Assembly: GCA_964480735.1 (NCBI GenBank)
Contig: CAYZQS010000001.1
Location: forward strand, 1 to 64,000
Source of the DNA: UBA5972 sp964480735
GTDB taxonomy: Bacteria; Pseudomonadota; Alphaproteobacteria; Rhodobacterales; Rhodobacteraceae
Reading direction: 5' to 3'
Length of the DNA stretch: 64,000 nucleotides
Part shown: positions 44,076 to 52,050 of the stretch, in pieces
Numbering within the stretch: the stretch's first letter is position 1
How the letters are laid out: the number at the start of each line of letters is the position of its first letter
Translations under genes and position numbers: made by a program
Notes under the pieces: generated by a model
Told to the model about the DNA's origin: nothing
Databases searched by the model: none
The model's input: the letters and a program-made list of their open reading frames with translations, nothing else

Positions 44076-44808
44076 AATTACGGCGCTTTGGGCCATTCCC
44101 AGATCAACCTCTACAGCCTTTGAATGGATGATGCGTCAACGCGGTGATCTTGATTGTTTGCACGAACCCTTTGGCGAAGCGTGGTATCAAGGCGAAGCAC
44201 CTTTGTGGCCTCGATTTAAGTCAGGTGACCTGACAACGCCAGGCCTGACATTGGAAAGCGTTTGGGAAAACATTCAAGCGCGTGCGCGTAAAGCCCCTAT
44301 CTTTCTGAAGGATTTCCCCCATTACATCAATCACATGTGGGATGATGACTTTCTGTCAAACTTTATCCACGCGTTTTTAATCCGTGACCCTGCCAAAACC
44401 ATCACGTCCATATATCATCGCTGGCCCGATTTTGACGAAGCCGAAGTAGGCTTTCCGGAACAACGGGCCCTTTTTGACCTGTTATGGGCGTTAAACGGCA
44501 GCCCTCCACCGGTGATTGACAGTGACGACCTTTTGGAAGACCCCGCAGGCATGACCGCGGCTTTTTGTAGTGCCGTTGACCTGCCCTTCATCCCGGAAGC
44601 CCTGAGTTGGGCGCCAGGAGCAGATCCGTCAGAATTTAGTTGGTGGGACGGCGGCATATTCCACCATAATCTTGCCAAATCAACAGTGTTAACGGCGCAA
44701 AAACGATCCTATGTCGAGATTTCCAAAGCACCGGATCGCGTTCAGAATGTGCACCGGCGCATGAAACCACATTATGATCGGCTATATGTGCATCGTCTGA
44801 AAATCTGA
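44068..44808 (+). CDS. Sulfotransferase-like P-loop protein
   Basis: A 246-residue protein of the sulfotransferase fold: the PAPS-type P-loop LWAIPRSTSTAFEWMM at residues 8-23 and the 3'-phosphate-binding stretch FLIRDPAKTITSIYHRW near 105-122. It could transfer sulfate to a hydroxyl group, or be a member of the branched-chain aminotransferase-associated sulfotransferase-like group that lacks proven activity. It overlaps the racemase-like gene by 8 bases. A sulfotransferase is unexpected in a demethylation cluster. Confidence 0.78.
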   Translation: MHKITALWAIPRSTSTAFEWMMRQRGDLDCLHEPFGEAWYQGEAPLWPRFKSGDLTTPGLTLESVWENIQARARKAPIFLKDFPHYINHMWDDDFLSNFIHAFLIRDPAKTITSIYHRWPDFDEAEVGFPEQRALFDLLWALNGSPPPVIDSDDLLEDPAGMTAAFCSAVDLPFIPEALSWAPGADPSEFSWWDGGIFHHNLAKSTVLTAQKRSYVEISKAPDRVQNVHRRMKPHYDRLYVHRLKI

Positions 44809-44845
44809 TAAACAACCTGAAAACGCGATCAACCAAAGGACCCCT

Positions 44846-45238
44846 ATGAGCATTTTCGATGAAGATCTTTTTCTAAAAGGCCTTGCGCAGCGCAAATCGA
44901 CGTTGGGTGCTGAATATGTGGAAAAAAACCTTGCCGCAGCCGATGATTTCTCGCGTCCGTTTCAAGAAGCCATGACGTCCTGGTGCTGGGGTTTTGGGTG
45001 GGGGGACGACGTGATCGATGCCAAAACCCGGTCCATGATGAATCTGTCGATGATCGGTGCGCTGGGCAAAATGCACGAATGGGAAATCCATTTAAAGGGT
45101 GCGTTGAACAACGGCGTAAGTGTTGAGGAGATCCGCGCAATTATTCACGTGGTCGGCATTTACTGTGGCGTCCCGCAGGCGTTGGAGTGTTTTCGGGTGG
45201 CCCGTAAAGTTCTGACGGAAGCTGAATTGCTGAAATAA
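44846..45238 (+). CDS. Carboxymuconolactone decarboxylase-family protein
   Basis: A 130-residue all-helical protein of the CMD/AhpD fold: FQEAMTSWCWGFGWGDDVIDAKTRSMMNLSMIGALGKMHEWEIHLKGALNNGVSVEEIRAIIHVVGIYCGVP spread over 40-112 matches the gamma-carboxymuconolactone decarboxylase layout. It lacks the CxxC of AhpD peroxidases, so a decarboxylase or lactone-handling role is more likely. AAAGGA lies 6 or so bases before the ATG. It is the last gene of the plus-strand arm. Confidence 0.85.
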   Translation: MSIFDEDLFLKGLAQRKSTLGAEYVEKNLAAADDFSRPFQEAMTSWCWGFGWGDDVIDAKTRSMMNLSMIGALGKMHEWEIHLKGALNNGVSVEEIRAIIHVVGIYCGVPQALECFRVARKVLTEAELLK

Positions 45239-45490
45239 CCACGGATCAGAGGGCGGGATAAAAATGCCGGTTTTTTTGCCAAGGTGGTTTTTGGAGCGGT
45301 AATCGCATGGCGCTGACCAAACTGTTGCAAGGTTGTTTCGGACCAAAAGCAGGCATCAAGTTAATCGCTGTCACCCGCTACACCGCAGACACCGTCAATC
45401 AGTCTTTGATCACACCCGCAATGAAACCGAAAATGGCCGCGTAATTTTACAAGCGGACCCTTTTGAAACTGGGAACCGTCTACTGAATAT

Positions 45491-45566
<76 letters not shown>

Positions 45567-45640
45567 GGTTGAACAATCGTATTGTCCGCGGATTTCTTAG
45601 GGAAACCCATAAATCAGTTCAAGCCAATTCTGGATTTATA

Positions 45641-45988
45641 TTAACTGTCGTCCTCGTTGGCCGGCACGTCGGCAAGATCATCCAGATTAACGGTATCATC
45701 GTCATCTTCATCCAGAACATCGTCGCCCAAATCCGCGTCTCCGCTAGGGTCGTCCTCAACCAGAGTTTCATCCTGATCGTCCAGCACCACTTCTGCATCT
45801 TCAACTTCTGCCTTGGCACCTTTGGATGGTTTTTCCGGTGCAACAGTGCGTGATTTTTGTTGTGTCAGACTGGCCAGATCAAACGTTGCTTCGCAAGAGG
45901 GGCAGGTCATCGGATCATTTTGCAGGTCGTAAAATCGTACGGCGCATTTGGGGCACACACGCTTTACGCCCCATTCATCTTTGGGCAT
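45641..45988 (-). CDS. TIGR02300 family protein
   Basis: A 115-residue protein started at ATG 45988, with GAGGG 8 bases upstream. The conserved head is MPKDEWGVKRVCPKCAVRFYDL, continuing to CPSCEATFD; Cys12, Cys15, Cys29 and Cys32 form a zinc ribbon. The tail is an acidic low-complexity region (DLGDDVLDEDDDDTVNLDDL). The family is common in alphaproteobacteria and of unknown function. It is next to tRNA-Ala and divergent from the metallopeptidase gene. Confidence 0.88.
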   Translation of the reverse strand: MPKDEWGVKRVCPKCAVRFYDLQNDPMTCPSCEATFDLASLTQQKSRTVAPEKPSKGAKAEVEDAEVVLDDQDETLVEDDPSGDADLGDDVLDEDDDDTVNLDDLADVPANEDDS

Positions 45989-46162
45989 TGATTTTCCCTC
46001 TTTTCGGATCAGGATCGGACAATTGCTGCCAACTGCCACATCCCTGTGGGCCTTGTCAAAGACTTTAATATTAACACTGGAAAATATGAAACTTACCATT
46101 TAGATCGCCAAAAACCCAAGGGCCGCGTTTACTTTTTTTGGTGGTCGGCTACGGTCATTTGC

Positions 46163-46849
46163 ATGAATGAAGTCACATTTATCGGAAACCCACCCATCGC
46201 CGTGACGATCCGCAGATCGGCGCGTGCACGGAAATATTCGCTGCGCATTTCCAACACGGACGGTCAGATCAATCTGACCGTGCCGCGGGGTGCTTCTGTG
46301 ACCGATGCACTGGATTTTGCCAGCCAACAAGAGGGATGGCTGCGCAACAAAATGTCAGAACGCCCGTCGCTGATCCCGCTGCGCATTGGTGGTGAATTTG
46401 TATTGGAAGGCAAAGCGGTGCGGCTGGTGCAGGGAACAGGCCGCCGTGTTGTTCGTCTGGACGGCGCTTTGGCGATCCCCGGAAATGCGGCAAGCGTCGG
46501 TGCCCGCGTGCGGGGGTATTGCAAAGTGCTGGCGCGCGAACGCCTGGCGAATGCGTCACAATTTTACGCAACCAAACTGGACGTGTCTTTTGGCAAGATA
46601 ACTTTGCGGGACACAAAAACCCGCTGGGGGTCGTGCAGCGCTGCTGGAAATCTGATGTATTCGTGGCGGCTTATTCTGGCGCCCGCAGAAGTTTTGGATT
46701 ACGTGGCTGCGCACGAGGTTGCCCATCTGCGCGAACTTAATCATTCTGCTGCCTATTGGGCAATTGTGCGGGACGTTTGCCCGACGTATCAGGGCCATCG
46801 CGATTGGCTGCGCAAACACGGCACCGCATTGCACCGATACCGGTTTTAG
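46163..46849 (+). CDS. YgjP-like (DUF45) zinc metallopeptidase
   Basis: About 228 residues from ATG 46163; the longer open frame lacks conservation. It has the DUF45/YgjP signature TKTRWGSCSAAGNLMYSWRLILAP followed by zinc motif HEVAHLRELNHS (His184-Glu-Val-Ala-His188) and the third ligand region. Members are predicted intracellular metallopeptidases, sometimes linked to restriction systems, but none is seen here. It ends 44 bp before the GntR regulator start, so the two may be co-transcribed or separated by the palindrome there. Confidence 0.87.
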   Translation: MNEVTFIGNPPIAVTIRRSARARKYSLRISNTDGQINLTVPRGASVTDALDFASQQEGWLRNKMSERPSLIPLRIGGEFVLEGKAVRLVQGTGRRVVRLDGALAIPGNAASVGARVRGYCKVLARERLANASQFYATKLDVSFGKITLRDTKTRWGSCSAAGNLMYSWRLILAPAEVLDYVAAHEVAHLRELNHSAAYWAIVRDVCPTYQGHRDWLRKHGTALHRYRF

Positions 46850-46871
46850 CAAAGTGATTGACCAAACCGGT

Positions 46872-46887
46872 GATTGTGATCACAATC
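46872..46887. promoter_or_regulatory. Palindromic operator upstream of the GntR gene
   Basis: A perfect 16-bp palindrome, GATTGTGATCACAATC, ends 6 bases before the GntR ATG and overlaps its ribosome-binding region. Its core TGTGATCACA recurs twice at 57441-57476 upstream of sucC. The TTGTnnnnACAA form suits FadR-subfamily GntR proteins, so autoregulation is likely. Confidence 0.65.
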
Positions 46888-46893
46888 GCGCCC

Positions 46894-47541
46894 ATGTCTA
46901 AAGACCCAGCACCCTCTGATTTCACCGGTTCCGCCCACGAATGGGTTTACCGCAGCATCCGCCTGAAGATCATGACCGGCGAGGTAGCGCCCGGCACCGC
47001 CCTGACCCTGCGCGGCATCGGCGCCGAATTTGGCGTCAGCATGACCCCGGCACGTGAAGCGGCGCGGCGTTTGGTGGCAGAGGGTGCGTTAACCTTGTCA
47101 AATTCAGGCCGGATCAGCACGCCGGTCCTAAGTCGCGACCGCATCGAAGAACTGGCTTCAGTACGTGCATTGCTGGAGCCGGAATTGGCGGCACGCGCCC
47201 TGCCCCGGGCCCACCCCGCGCTGATTGAACGGCTTCACACAATAAACGAGGACGTCAAACAAAGCATCGCGAAACGCGATGCCAGCGGCTATATCCGTGG
47301 CAATCTGGATTTCCACCGCAGTTTATACCTTCGCGCCCAGGCCCCGGCCATGCTGGCCATGACAGAAACCGTTTGGCTGCAGCTTGGGCCGACCATGTGC
47401 GAACTTTACAAACAAATGCGCACAAGGGATCAAAGCGGACTGCATCAGAAAATACTGGCTGCGCTGCGAGCCGCGAACGAGGGCGAATTGCGCACAGCCG
47501 TGCGCAATGACGTCACCCTTGGACTGAAGATGTTGATTTAG
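46894..47541 (+). CDS. GntR family regulator with FCD domain
   Basis: A 215-residue regulator from ATG 46894; a TTG 12 codons earlier would run through the operator. The winged helix (LTLRGIGAEFGVSMTPAREAARRLVAEGAL) is followed by the all-helical FCD ligand domain (RALLEPELAARALPR, GNLDFHRSLYLRAQ), which in this family binds carboxylic acids, often with a metal. The palindrome before it matches two copies in the suc promoter region, so I infer control of the TCA operon encoded next door in the opposite direction. The ligand is unknown. Confidence 0.88.
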   Translation: MSKDPAPSDFTGSAHEWVYRSIRLKIMTGEVAPGTALTLRGIGAEFGVSMTPAREAARRLVAEGALTLSNSGRISTPVLSRDRIEELASVRALLEPELAARALPRAHPALIERLHTINEDVKQSIAKRDASGYIRGNLDFHRSLYLRAQAPAMLAMTETVWLQLGPTMCELYKQMRTRDQSGLHQKILAALRAANEGELRTAVRNDVTLGLKMLI

Positions 47542-47798
47542 GCGAATTGCATTTTCTCTTGCCAATTCGCGCCTGAAAAATTTGCGCGCCCACGCGCTTG
47601 TGTGGGCGTTGGGTATGCGCAATGCCGTTCATCTTTGCCCAAATACTCAACCACCACCGCGCGTGTCACGCGCTGTTGGCCAGGTTTTTGGCGGGAGCGC
47701 AGCACCTTTATTATACTTCAACCGGAGGAGATTACAAAAACCCGCGGTGATGGAAATCTTCGCACTTACGTCGTACCTTTATCTTAAGCCATATCGCC

Positions 47799-49184
47799 TT
47801 AGGCGTGAATCGCGCCGTCCCCACAAGCCAGAGCCGCCTCGCGCATGGCCTCGCTGAACGTCGGGTGGGCGTGGCAGGTGCGGGCCAGATCCTCGGCCGA
47901 GGCACCAAATTCCATCGCCACACAAACCTCGTGAATCAACTCTCCGGCAGCCGGTCCCATAATATGGGCGCCAAGAATGCGGTCTGTGCTGGCACAAGCA
48001 AGGATCTTGGCAAAACCCTCACCCGCAAACCCCGTTTTGGCCCGCGCGTTGCCCATAAAGGGAAATTTGCCAACTTTATAGGCGGTGCCCTCGTCTTTCA
48101 GCGCCTCTTCGGTCTTGCCAACGCTGGCCACTTCGGGCGCGGTATAGATCACGCCCGGTATAACGTCATAGTTCACATGCCCCGCCTGTCCGGCGATGGT
48201 TTCGGCCACCGCCATGCCCTCGTCTTCGGCTTTATGGGCCAGCATCGGGCCACTGGTCACGTCACCGATCGCCCAGATGCCCGGCACATTGGTCTTCCAA
48301 TGATCCGTTTCAACAACCCCGCGCTGCGAAACCTTAACCCCAACGCTGTCCAATCCAAGGCCACCGGTATACGGCTTGCGCCCGGTTGCCACCAGAACAA
48401 CATCAGCCTCGACCACGTTTTCGCTGTCATCTTTTTGCAGTTTATAGCTGACCTTGGCCTTGGTTTTTGTCGTCTCAACCCCCTGCACCGCAGCCCCCAA
48501 AATGAACCTGAACCCTTGTTTTTTAAGCGCCCTCTGGAAGGTTTTGCAGATTTCGCCGTCCATACCCGGGGTGATCTGGTTGAGGTATTCAATCACCGTC
48601 ACCTCTGAACCCAGCCGCGCATAGACCGACCCCATTTCAAGCCCGATAACACCCGCACCAATCACCACCAGTCGTTTGGGAACCTTGGTCAGTTCCAACG
48701 CGCCGGTCGAGGTGACCACGATCTTTTCATCCAACTCCACGCCGGGCAACGTTGAGGGCTCTGAGCCCGTCGCGATCACGATGTTTTTGGCGGTGTGAAC
48801 GTCCCCTCCGACTGTCACCTCGCCCGCCTTGGTGATTTTGCCCCAGCCCTGAATGTAATCAACCTTGTTTTTCTTAAACAAAAATTCGATGCCCGCCGTA
48901 TTGCCGTCCACCACACCCTGTTTATAGTCCATCATCTTGGCCAAATCGACCGACTGGGTTTTGCCCATCAGCCCCATTTTGGCAAAATTATGGGTGGCCT
49001 CGTGATAGGAATGGCTGGCGTGCAGCAACGCTTTTGACGGGATGCAGCCCACGTTCAGGCAGGTGCCACCCAGCTTGCCCCGGCCTTCCACGCAAGCAAC
49101 TTTCAGGCCCAGCTGGGCGCAACGTATGGCGCAGACATAGCCGCCGGGGCCACCGCCGATGATGATGACGTCATAGTTGGACAT
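47799..49184 (-). CDS. lpdA: Dihydrolipoamide dehydrogenase (E3)
   Basis: Reoxidises dihydrolipoyl groups of the 2-oxoglutarate dehydrogenase complex with NAD+. About 461 residues, started at ATG 49184 (MSNYDVIIIGGGPGGY) because AGGAGG lies 6 bases upstream. FAD motif GGGPGGYVCAIR, redox disulfide GGTCLNVGCIPSK, NAD motif VIGAGVIGLEMGSVYARLG, and the C-terminal His-Glu (AHPTFSE) are all present. It ends the suc operon. Two small genes and a VOC gene lie between it and sucB. Confidence 0.95.
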   Translation of the reverse strand: MSNYDVIIIGGGPGGYVCAIRCAQLGLKVACVEGRGKLGGTCLNVGCIPSKALLHASHSYHEATHNFAKMGLMGKTQSVDLAKMMDYKQGVVDGNTAGIEFLFKKNKVDYIQGWGKITKAGEVTVGGDVHTAKNIVIATGSEPSTLPGVELDEKIVVTSTGALELTKVPKRLVVIGAGVIGLEMGSVYARLGSEVTVIEYLNQITPGMDGEICKTFQRALKKQGFRFILGAAVQGVETTKTKAKVSYKLQKDDSENVVEADVVLVATGRKPYTGGLGLDSVGVKVSQRGVVETDHWKTNVPGIWAIGDVTSGPMLAHKAEDEGMAVAETIAGQAGHVNYDVIPGVIYTAPEVASVGKTEEALKDEGTAYKVGKFPFMGNARAKTGFAGEGFAKILACASTDRILGAHIMGPAAGELIHEVCVAMEFGASAEDLARTCHAHPTFSEAMREAALACGDGAIHA

Positions 49185-49279
49185 GGGGCCTCCTTTGGGC
49201 GCTATTGGCTGTGTTAACTTTGCACAGACCTCTGGCAATGTGTATGTGTGATTGGCGATATTCGCGGTATTTAGTGCGC

Positions 49280-49933
49280 TTAGTCAAGGCGCACCCCACG
49301 GCCATCGGCCAATGTAATTTCAACGCTCAGGCTGAATATATTTGCCGCTTTGATTGAAACCGGCCCAATGTCCCCACTCAGCGCATCCAGCATCTGCGTC
49401 AGAGTTTCGGCGTGTTTCGTCGCCACAGTCACCCGCGAAATCCGCGCGCCCAAATCCGGCATGCCCGCCGCCGGATGAGTGTCCGCGTCCGGCCATTGCA
49501 TCAGCATCGGTGCCGCCCCGTCAAGCGGAATGGCCCCGTCATTGCGCACCGCAAAGCGCCAGCGCAAGTCACCGCGCCGCAGATCAAGCGCTTCCCCGTA
49601 ATCCACGCCAAACCGGCGCGCGATGTTGATATCACGGTCCAGATCGTCAGACCGCAGCACCCAGCTGTGCGGCCGCGCGCGCTTGGCCAGCGTTGCATGC
49701 ACGTCCGCGTCATCCAACCCAAACCAGCGCAACTGCGCAGGCTTTGCCGCATCCGGATCGACCGCAATTATCTCAAGGAAGGTATCCAGCCCCGTGGCCA
49801 TCACAAGGTTATGCGTGCCCATCAGAGGATGCCTGCCACCCACCGGCACCTCCAGCCCGGTGCGCGCCCGCACATAATCCAGCCCTTGGCGCAAGTCCAC
49901 ACACCCAACGGCGACATGATCAAACCGGATCAC
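49280..49933 (-). CDS. VOC-superfamily (glyoxalase-like) protein
   Basis: A 217-residue protein of the glyoxalase-like type: IRFDHVAVGCVDLRQGLDYVRARTGLEVPVGGRHPLMGTHNLVMATG at the N-terminus (His5 as first metal ligand), FLEIIAVDP with Glu, then a second half with RDINIARRFGVDYGEAL. The molecular function is unknown. It overlaps the zinc-ribbon gene by 4 bases (ATGA) and lies 95 bp before lpd, inside the suc operon. Confidence 0.8.
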   Translation of the reverse strand: MIRFDHVAVGCVDLRQGLDYVRARTGLEVPVGGRHPLMGTHNLVMATGLDTFLEIIAVDPDAAKPAQLRWFGLDDADVHATLAKRARPHSWVLRSDDLDRDINIARRFGVDYGEALDLRRGDLRWRFAVRNDGAIPLDGAAPMLMQWPDADTHPAAGMPDLGARISRVTVATKHAETLTQMLDALSGDIGPVSIKAANIFSLSVEITLADGRGVRLD

Positions 49934-50157
49934 TTTACCTCCCGGACCACGCCATCACAATCCGGACATTTGATTTCACCCTGCCAGAAAGGCGCGGTGC
50001 CAACCGTTGTCACCACCCAACCCGCCGCGTCCATCACATCCACATAATCAGGCCCCTGCCCGGGTTTGGTGCCCGGCCCTTCACCAATCACCCAGATCAT
50101 TTCCTCGGCGCGACTGCACCCTGGACAGGTCAGTATCTCGGGCTCAAGATAGGCCAT
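49930..50157 (-). CDS. Small zinc-ribbon protein
   Basis: A 75-residue protein with two CxxC pairs (Cys11-Cys14 and Cys64-Cys67) that would bind one zinc. The central part (DYVDVMDAAGWVVTTVGTAPFWQG) has no known motif. It is coupled to the VOC gene by a 4-base overlap. Such small proteins are common in this position in related operons as far as I recall, but no function is known. Confidence 0.72.
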   Translation of the reverse strand: MAYLEPEILTCPGCSRAEEMIWVIGEGPGTKPGQGPDYVDVMDAAGWVVTTVGTAPFWQGEIKCPDCDGVVREVK

Positions 50158-50201
50158 CTGCGTGCCGCCCCCCGCCTTCTTATTGGTTCAAATATCCATT
50201 T

Positions 50202-50411
50202 TCAGTGTTCTGCCGCAAAGGACCAGCTGTGGCCGAACGGGTCCACCAACCGGCCATAATACGCGCCCCAGGGCATTTTCGCCGCCGGCATGGTGATTTT
50301 GGCCCCACCCGCTTTGGCATCGGCAAAGGCTTTGTTCACCGCGTCCCGATCAGGCAGATTGATATGAATGGTCACCGTGGTGCCGTCTTTGGAAGGCGGC
50401 GCGGTCACGTA
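50202..50411 (-). CDS. VOC/PhnB-like protein, C-terminal part (5' end in gap)
   Basis: Sixty-nine C-terminal residues remain (VTIHINLPDRDAVNKAFADAKAGGAKITMPAAKMPWGAYYGRLVDPFGHSWSFA, spread over the fragment). WGxYYGRLVDPFGHSW is the signature end of PhnB-like VOC proteins of about 140 residues. The first half and the start codon fall in the N run. The apparent in-frame link to sucB through the Ns is meaningless. Confidence 0.8.
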   Translation of the reverse strand, partial: YVTAPPSKDGTTVTIHINLPDRDAVNKAFADAKAGGAKITMPAAKMPWGAYYGRLVDPFGHSWSFAAEH

Positions 50412-50511
50412 NNNNNNNNNNNNNNNNNNNNNNNNNNNNNNNNNNNNNNNNNNNNNNNNNNNNNNNNNNNNNNNNNNNNNNNNNNNNNNNNNNNNNNNNN
50501 NNNNNNNNNNN
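50412..50511. other. Scaffold gap with real missing sequence
   Basis: No duplicated flanks. The gap must contain the last few codons of sucB and about 70-75 codons of the PhnB-like gene, so more than 200 bases are missing although only 100 N are shown. Confidence 0.8.
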
Positions 50512-52046
50512 TCCAGCGCCTCTTTCACCCGCACCAAAAACGTCACCGCACCCTTGCCATCGATGATCCGGTGGTCATAGGAAAGCGCAAGATACATCAT
50601 CGGGCGGATCACCACCTCGCCGTTCAACGCAATAGGCCGCTTTTGTATCTTGTGCATCCCCAGTATCCCCGACTGTGGCGGGTTGATTATGGGCGAGGAC
50701 ATCAGCGAGCCGTAAACCCCGCCATTGGAAACGGTAAAGCTGCCGCCCATCATTTCGGCCATACTCAGCTTGCCATCCACCGCCTTTTTGCCCAACGCTC
50801 CGATCTGCTTTTCAAGGGCCGCAAAGCTCATTGCGTGGGCGTTTTTGACCACCGGCACCACAAGGCCGGTTGGCGTGCCCACGGCCACACCCATGTGGAC
50901 GTAGTTTTTGTAAACGATGTCGGTGCCGTCCATTTCGGCGTTCACCTCGGGCACCTCAAACAGCGCGTGACAGCAGGCCTTGGTGAAAAACGACATGAAG
51001 CCCAGTTTCACCCCGTGTTTTTTCAAGAACAGGTCTTTGTATTCGGTCCGGATCGCCATGATCGCGGACATGTCGACTTCGTTATAGGTGGTCAGCTGGG
51101 CTGCGGTGTTCTGGCTCTCTTTAAGGCGCTTGGCCATTGTCTGTTTCAGACGGGTCATCCGCACCCGCTCTTGCCGGCTGGCGTCGTCAGGGGTGTCCGG
51201 CGCCCGCGTGGCAGCCAGTGCCGCTGGCGGTGCGGCGCGGACCACAGCGGTTGGCAGTTCGGTCGTCGGGTTGGCAATCGCCTCCAGCACATCCTCTTTC
51301 ATGATCCGCCCGTCCCGGCCTGTGCCTTTTACCTGATCTGCGTTCAGATTATGCTCAGCCATCAGTTTCTTTGCTGACGGCGCGTCTTCGAAACCGCTTA
51401 TTTTTGCGCTTGGTTTTGCGGTCGTTGCCGGGACAGCAGCCGGGGCGGCGCTTGCGCCTGTGGCAGCAATCACCGCCAGTTTACCTGACGCGGCAACGGT
51501 AGCGCCTTCAGCTGCCAGAATTTGCGTCAAGACCCCGGCTTGCGGTGCCGGAACCTCAATCGACACTTTGTCAGTCTCAAGCTCGCACAGCATTTCATCC
51601 GCCGCCACGCTGTCCCCGACGGCTTTGAGCCATGACCCCACGGTTGCCTCTGTCACGCTTTCACCAAGGGCCGGCACCATCACGTCTACTGACCCGCCGT
51701 CAGCAGAGGCTAAAGTCGGCTCAGGGTTTTTAGCCGGGGCCGCAACCGGTGCAGGTTTTTCGACCGGGGCCGGAGCCGGTGCCGCAGCGGGTGCCGCAAC
51801 CGCCGCCCCGCCTTCTTCCAGAGTTGCCAAAAGGGCATCCACGCCAACGGTAGCACCTTCAGCGGCCACGATCGTGCCCAGGGTTCCGGCAGCGGGCGCG
51901 GGCACTTCAACCGTCACCTTATCCGTCTCAAGCTCGCACAGCATTTCATCCGCCGCAACGCTGTCACCGGCAGCTTTATACCACGTGGCAATCGTTGCCT
52001 CGGTTACGCTTTCACCCAGTGTCGGCACTCTGATTTCAATGCTCAT
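50512..52046 (-). CDS. sucB: Dihydrolipoamide succinyltransferase (E2), two lipoyl domains, 3' end in gap
   Basis: The core of the 2-oxoglutarate dehydrogenase complex. Two lipoyl domains (ELETDKVTVEVPAP near residue 44 and ELETDKVSIEVPAP near 161, each with the lipoylated Lys) are joined by Ala/Pro linkers. They are followed by an E3-binding domain (SAKKLMAEHNLNADQVKGTGRDGRIMKEDV) and the catalytic domain with SYDHRIIDGKGAV (His and Asp). Many OdhB proteins have one lipoyl domain. The two copies share an identical 32-bp block (51574-51605 and 51925-51956). AAGGAG precedes the ATG, 4 bases after sucA ends. The last 10 or so residues lie in the gap. Confidence 0.94.
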
Positions 52047-52050
52047 CGGC

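Noticed and set aside
47805..48608. 267-codon plus-strand frame opposite lpdA
   Set aside because: Shadow of lpdA, with low-complexity composition and no conserved motif.
50007..51377. Long plus-strand frame (about 456 codons) opposite sucB
   Set aside because: It is the antisense shadow of a high-GC gene, contains the N run, and has no protein family pattern.
50202..52046. A 614-codon open frame joining sucB to a VOC protein
   Set aside because: The join runs only through 100 N. Both partners have their usual separate ends, and the gap must contain the sucB stop and the VOC start.
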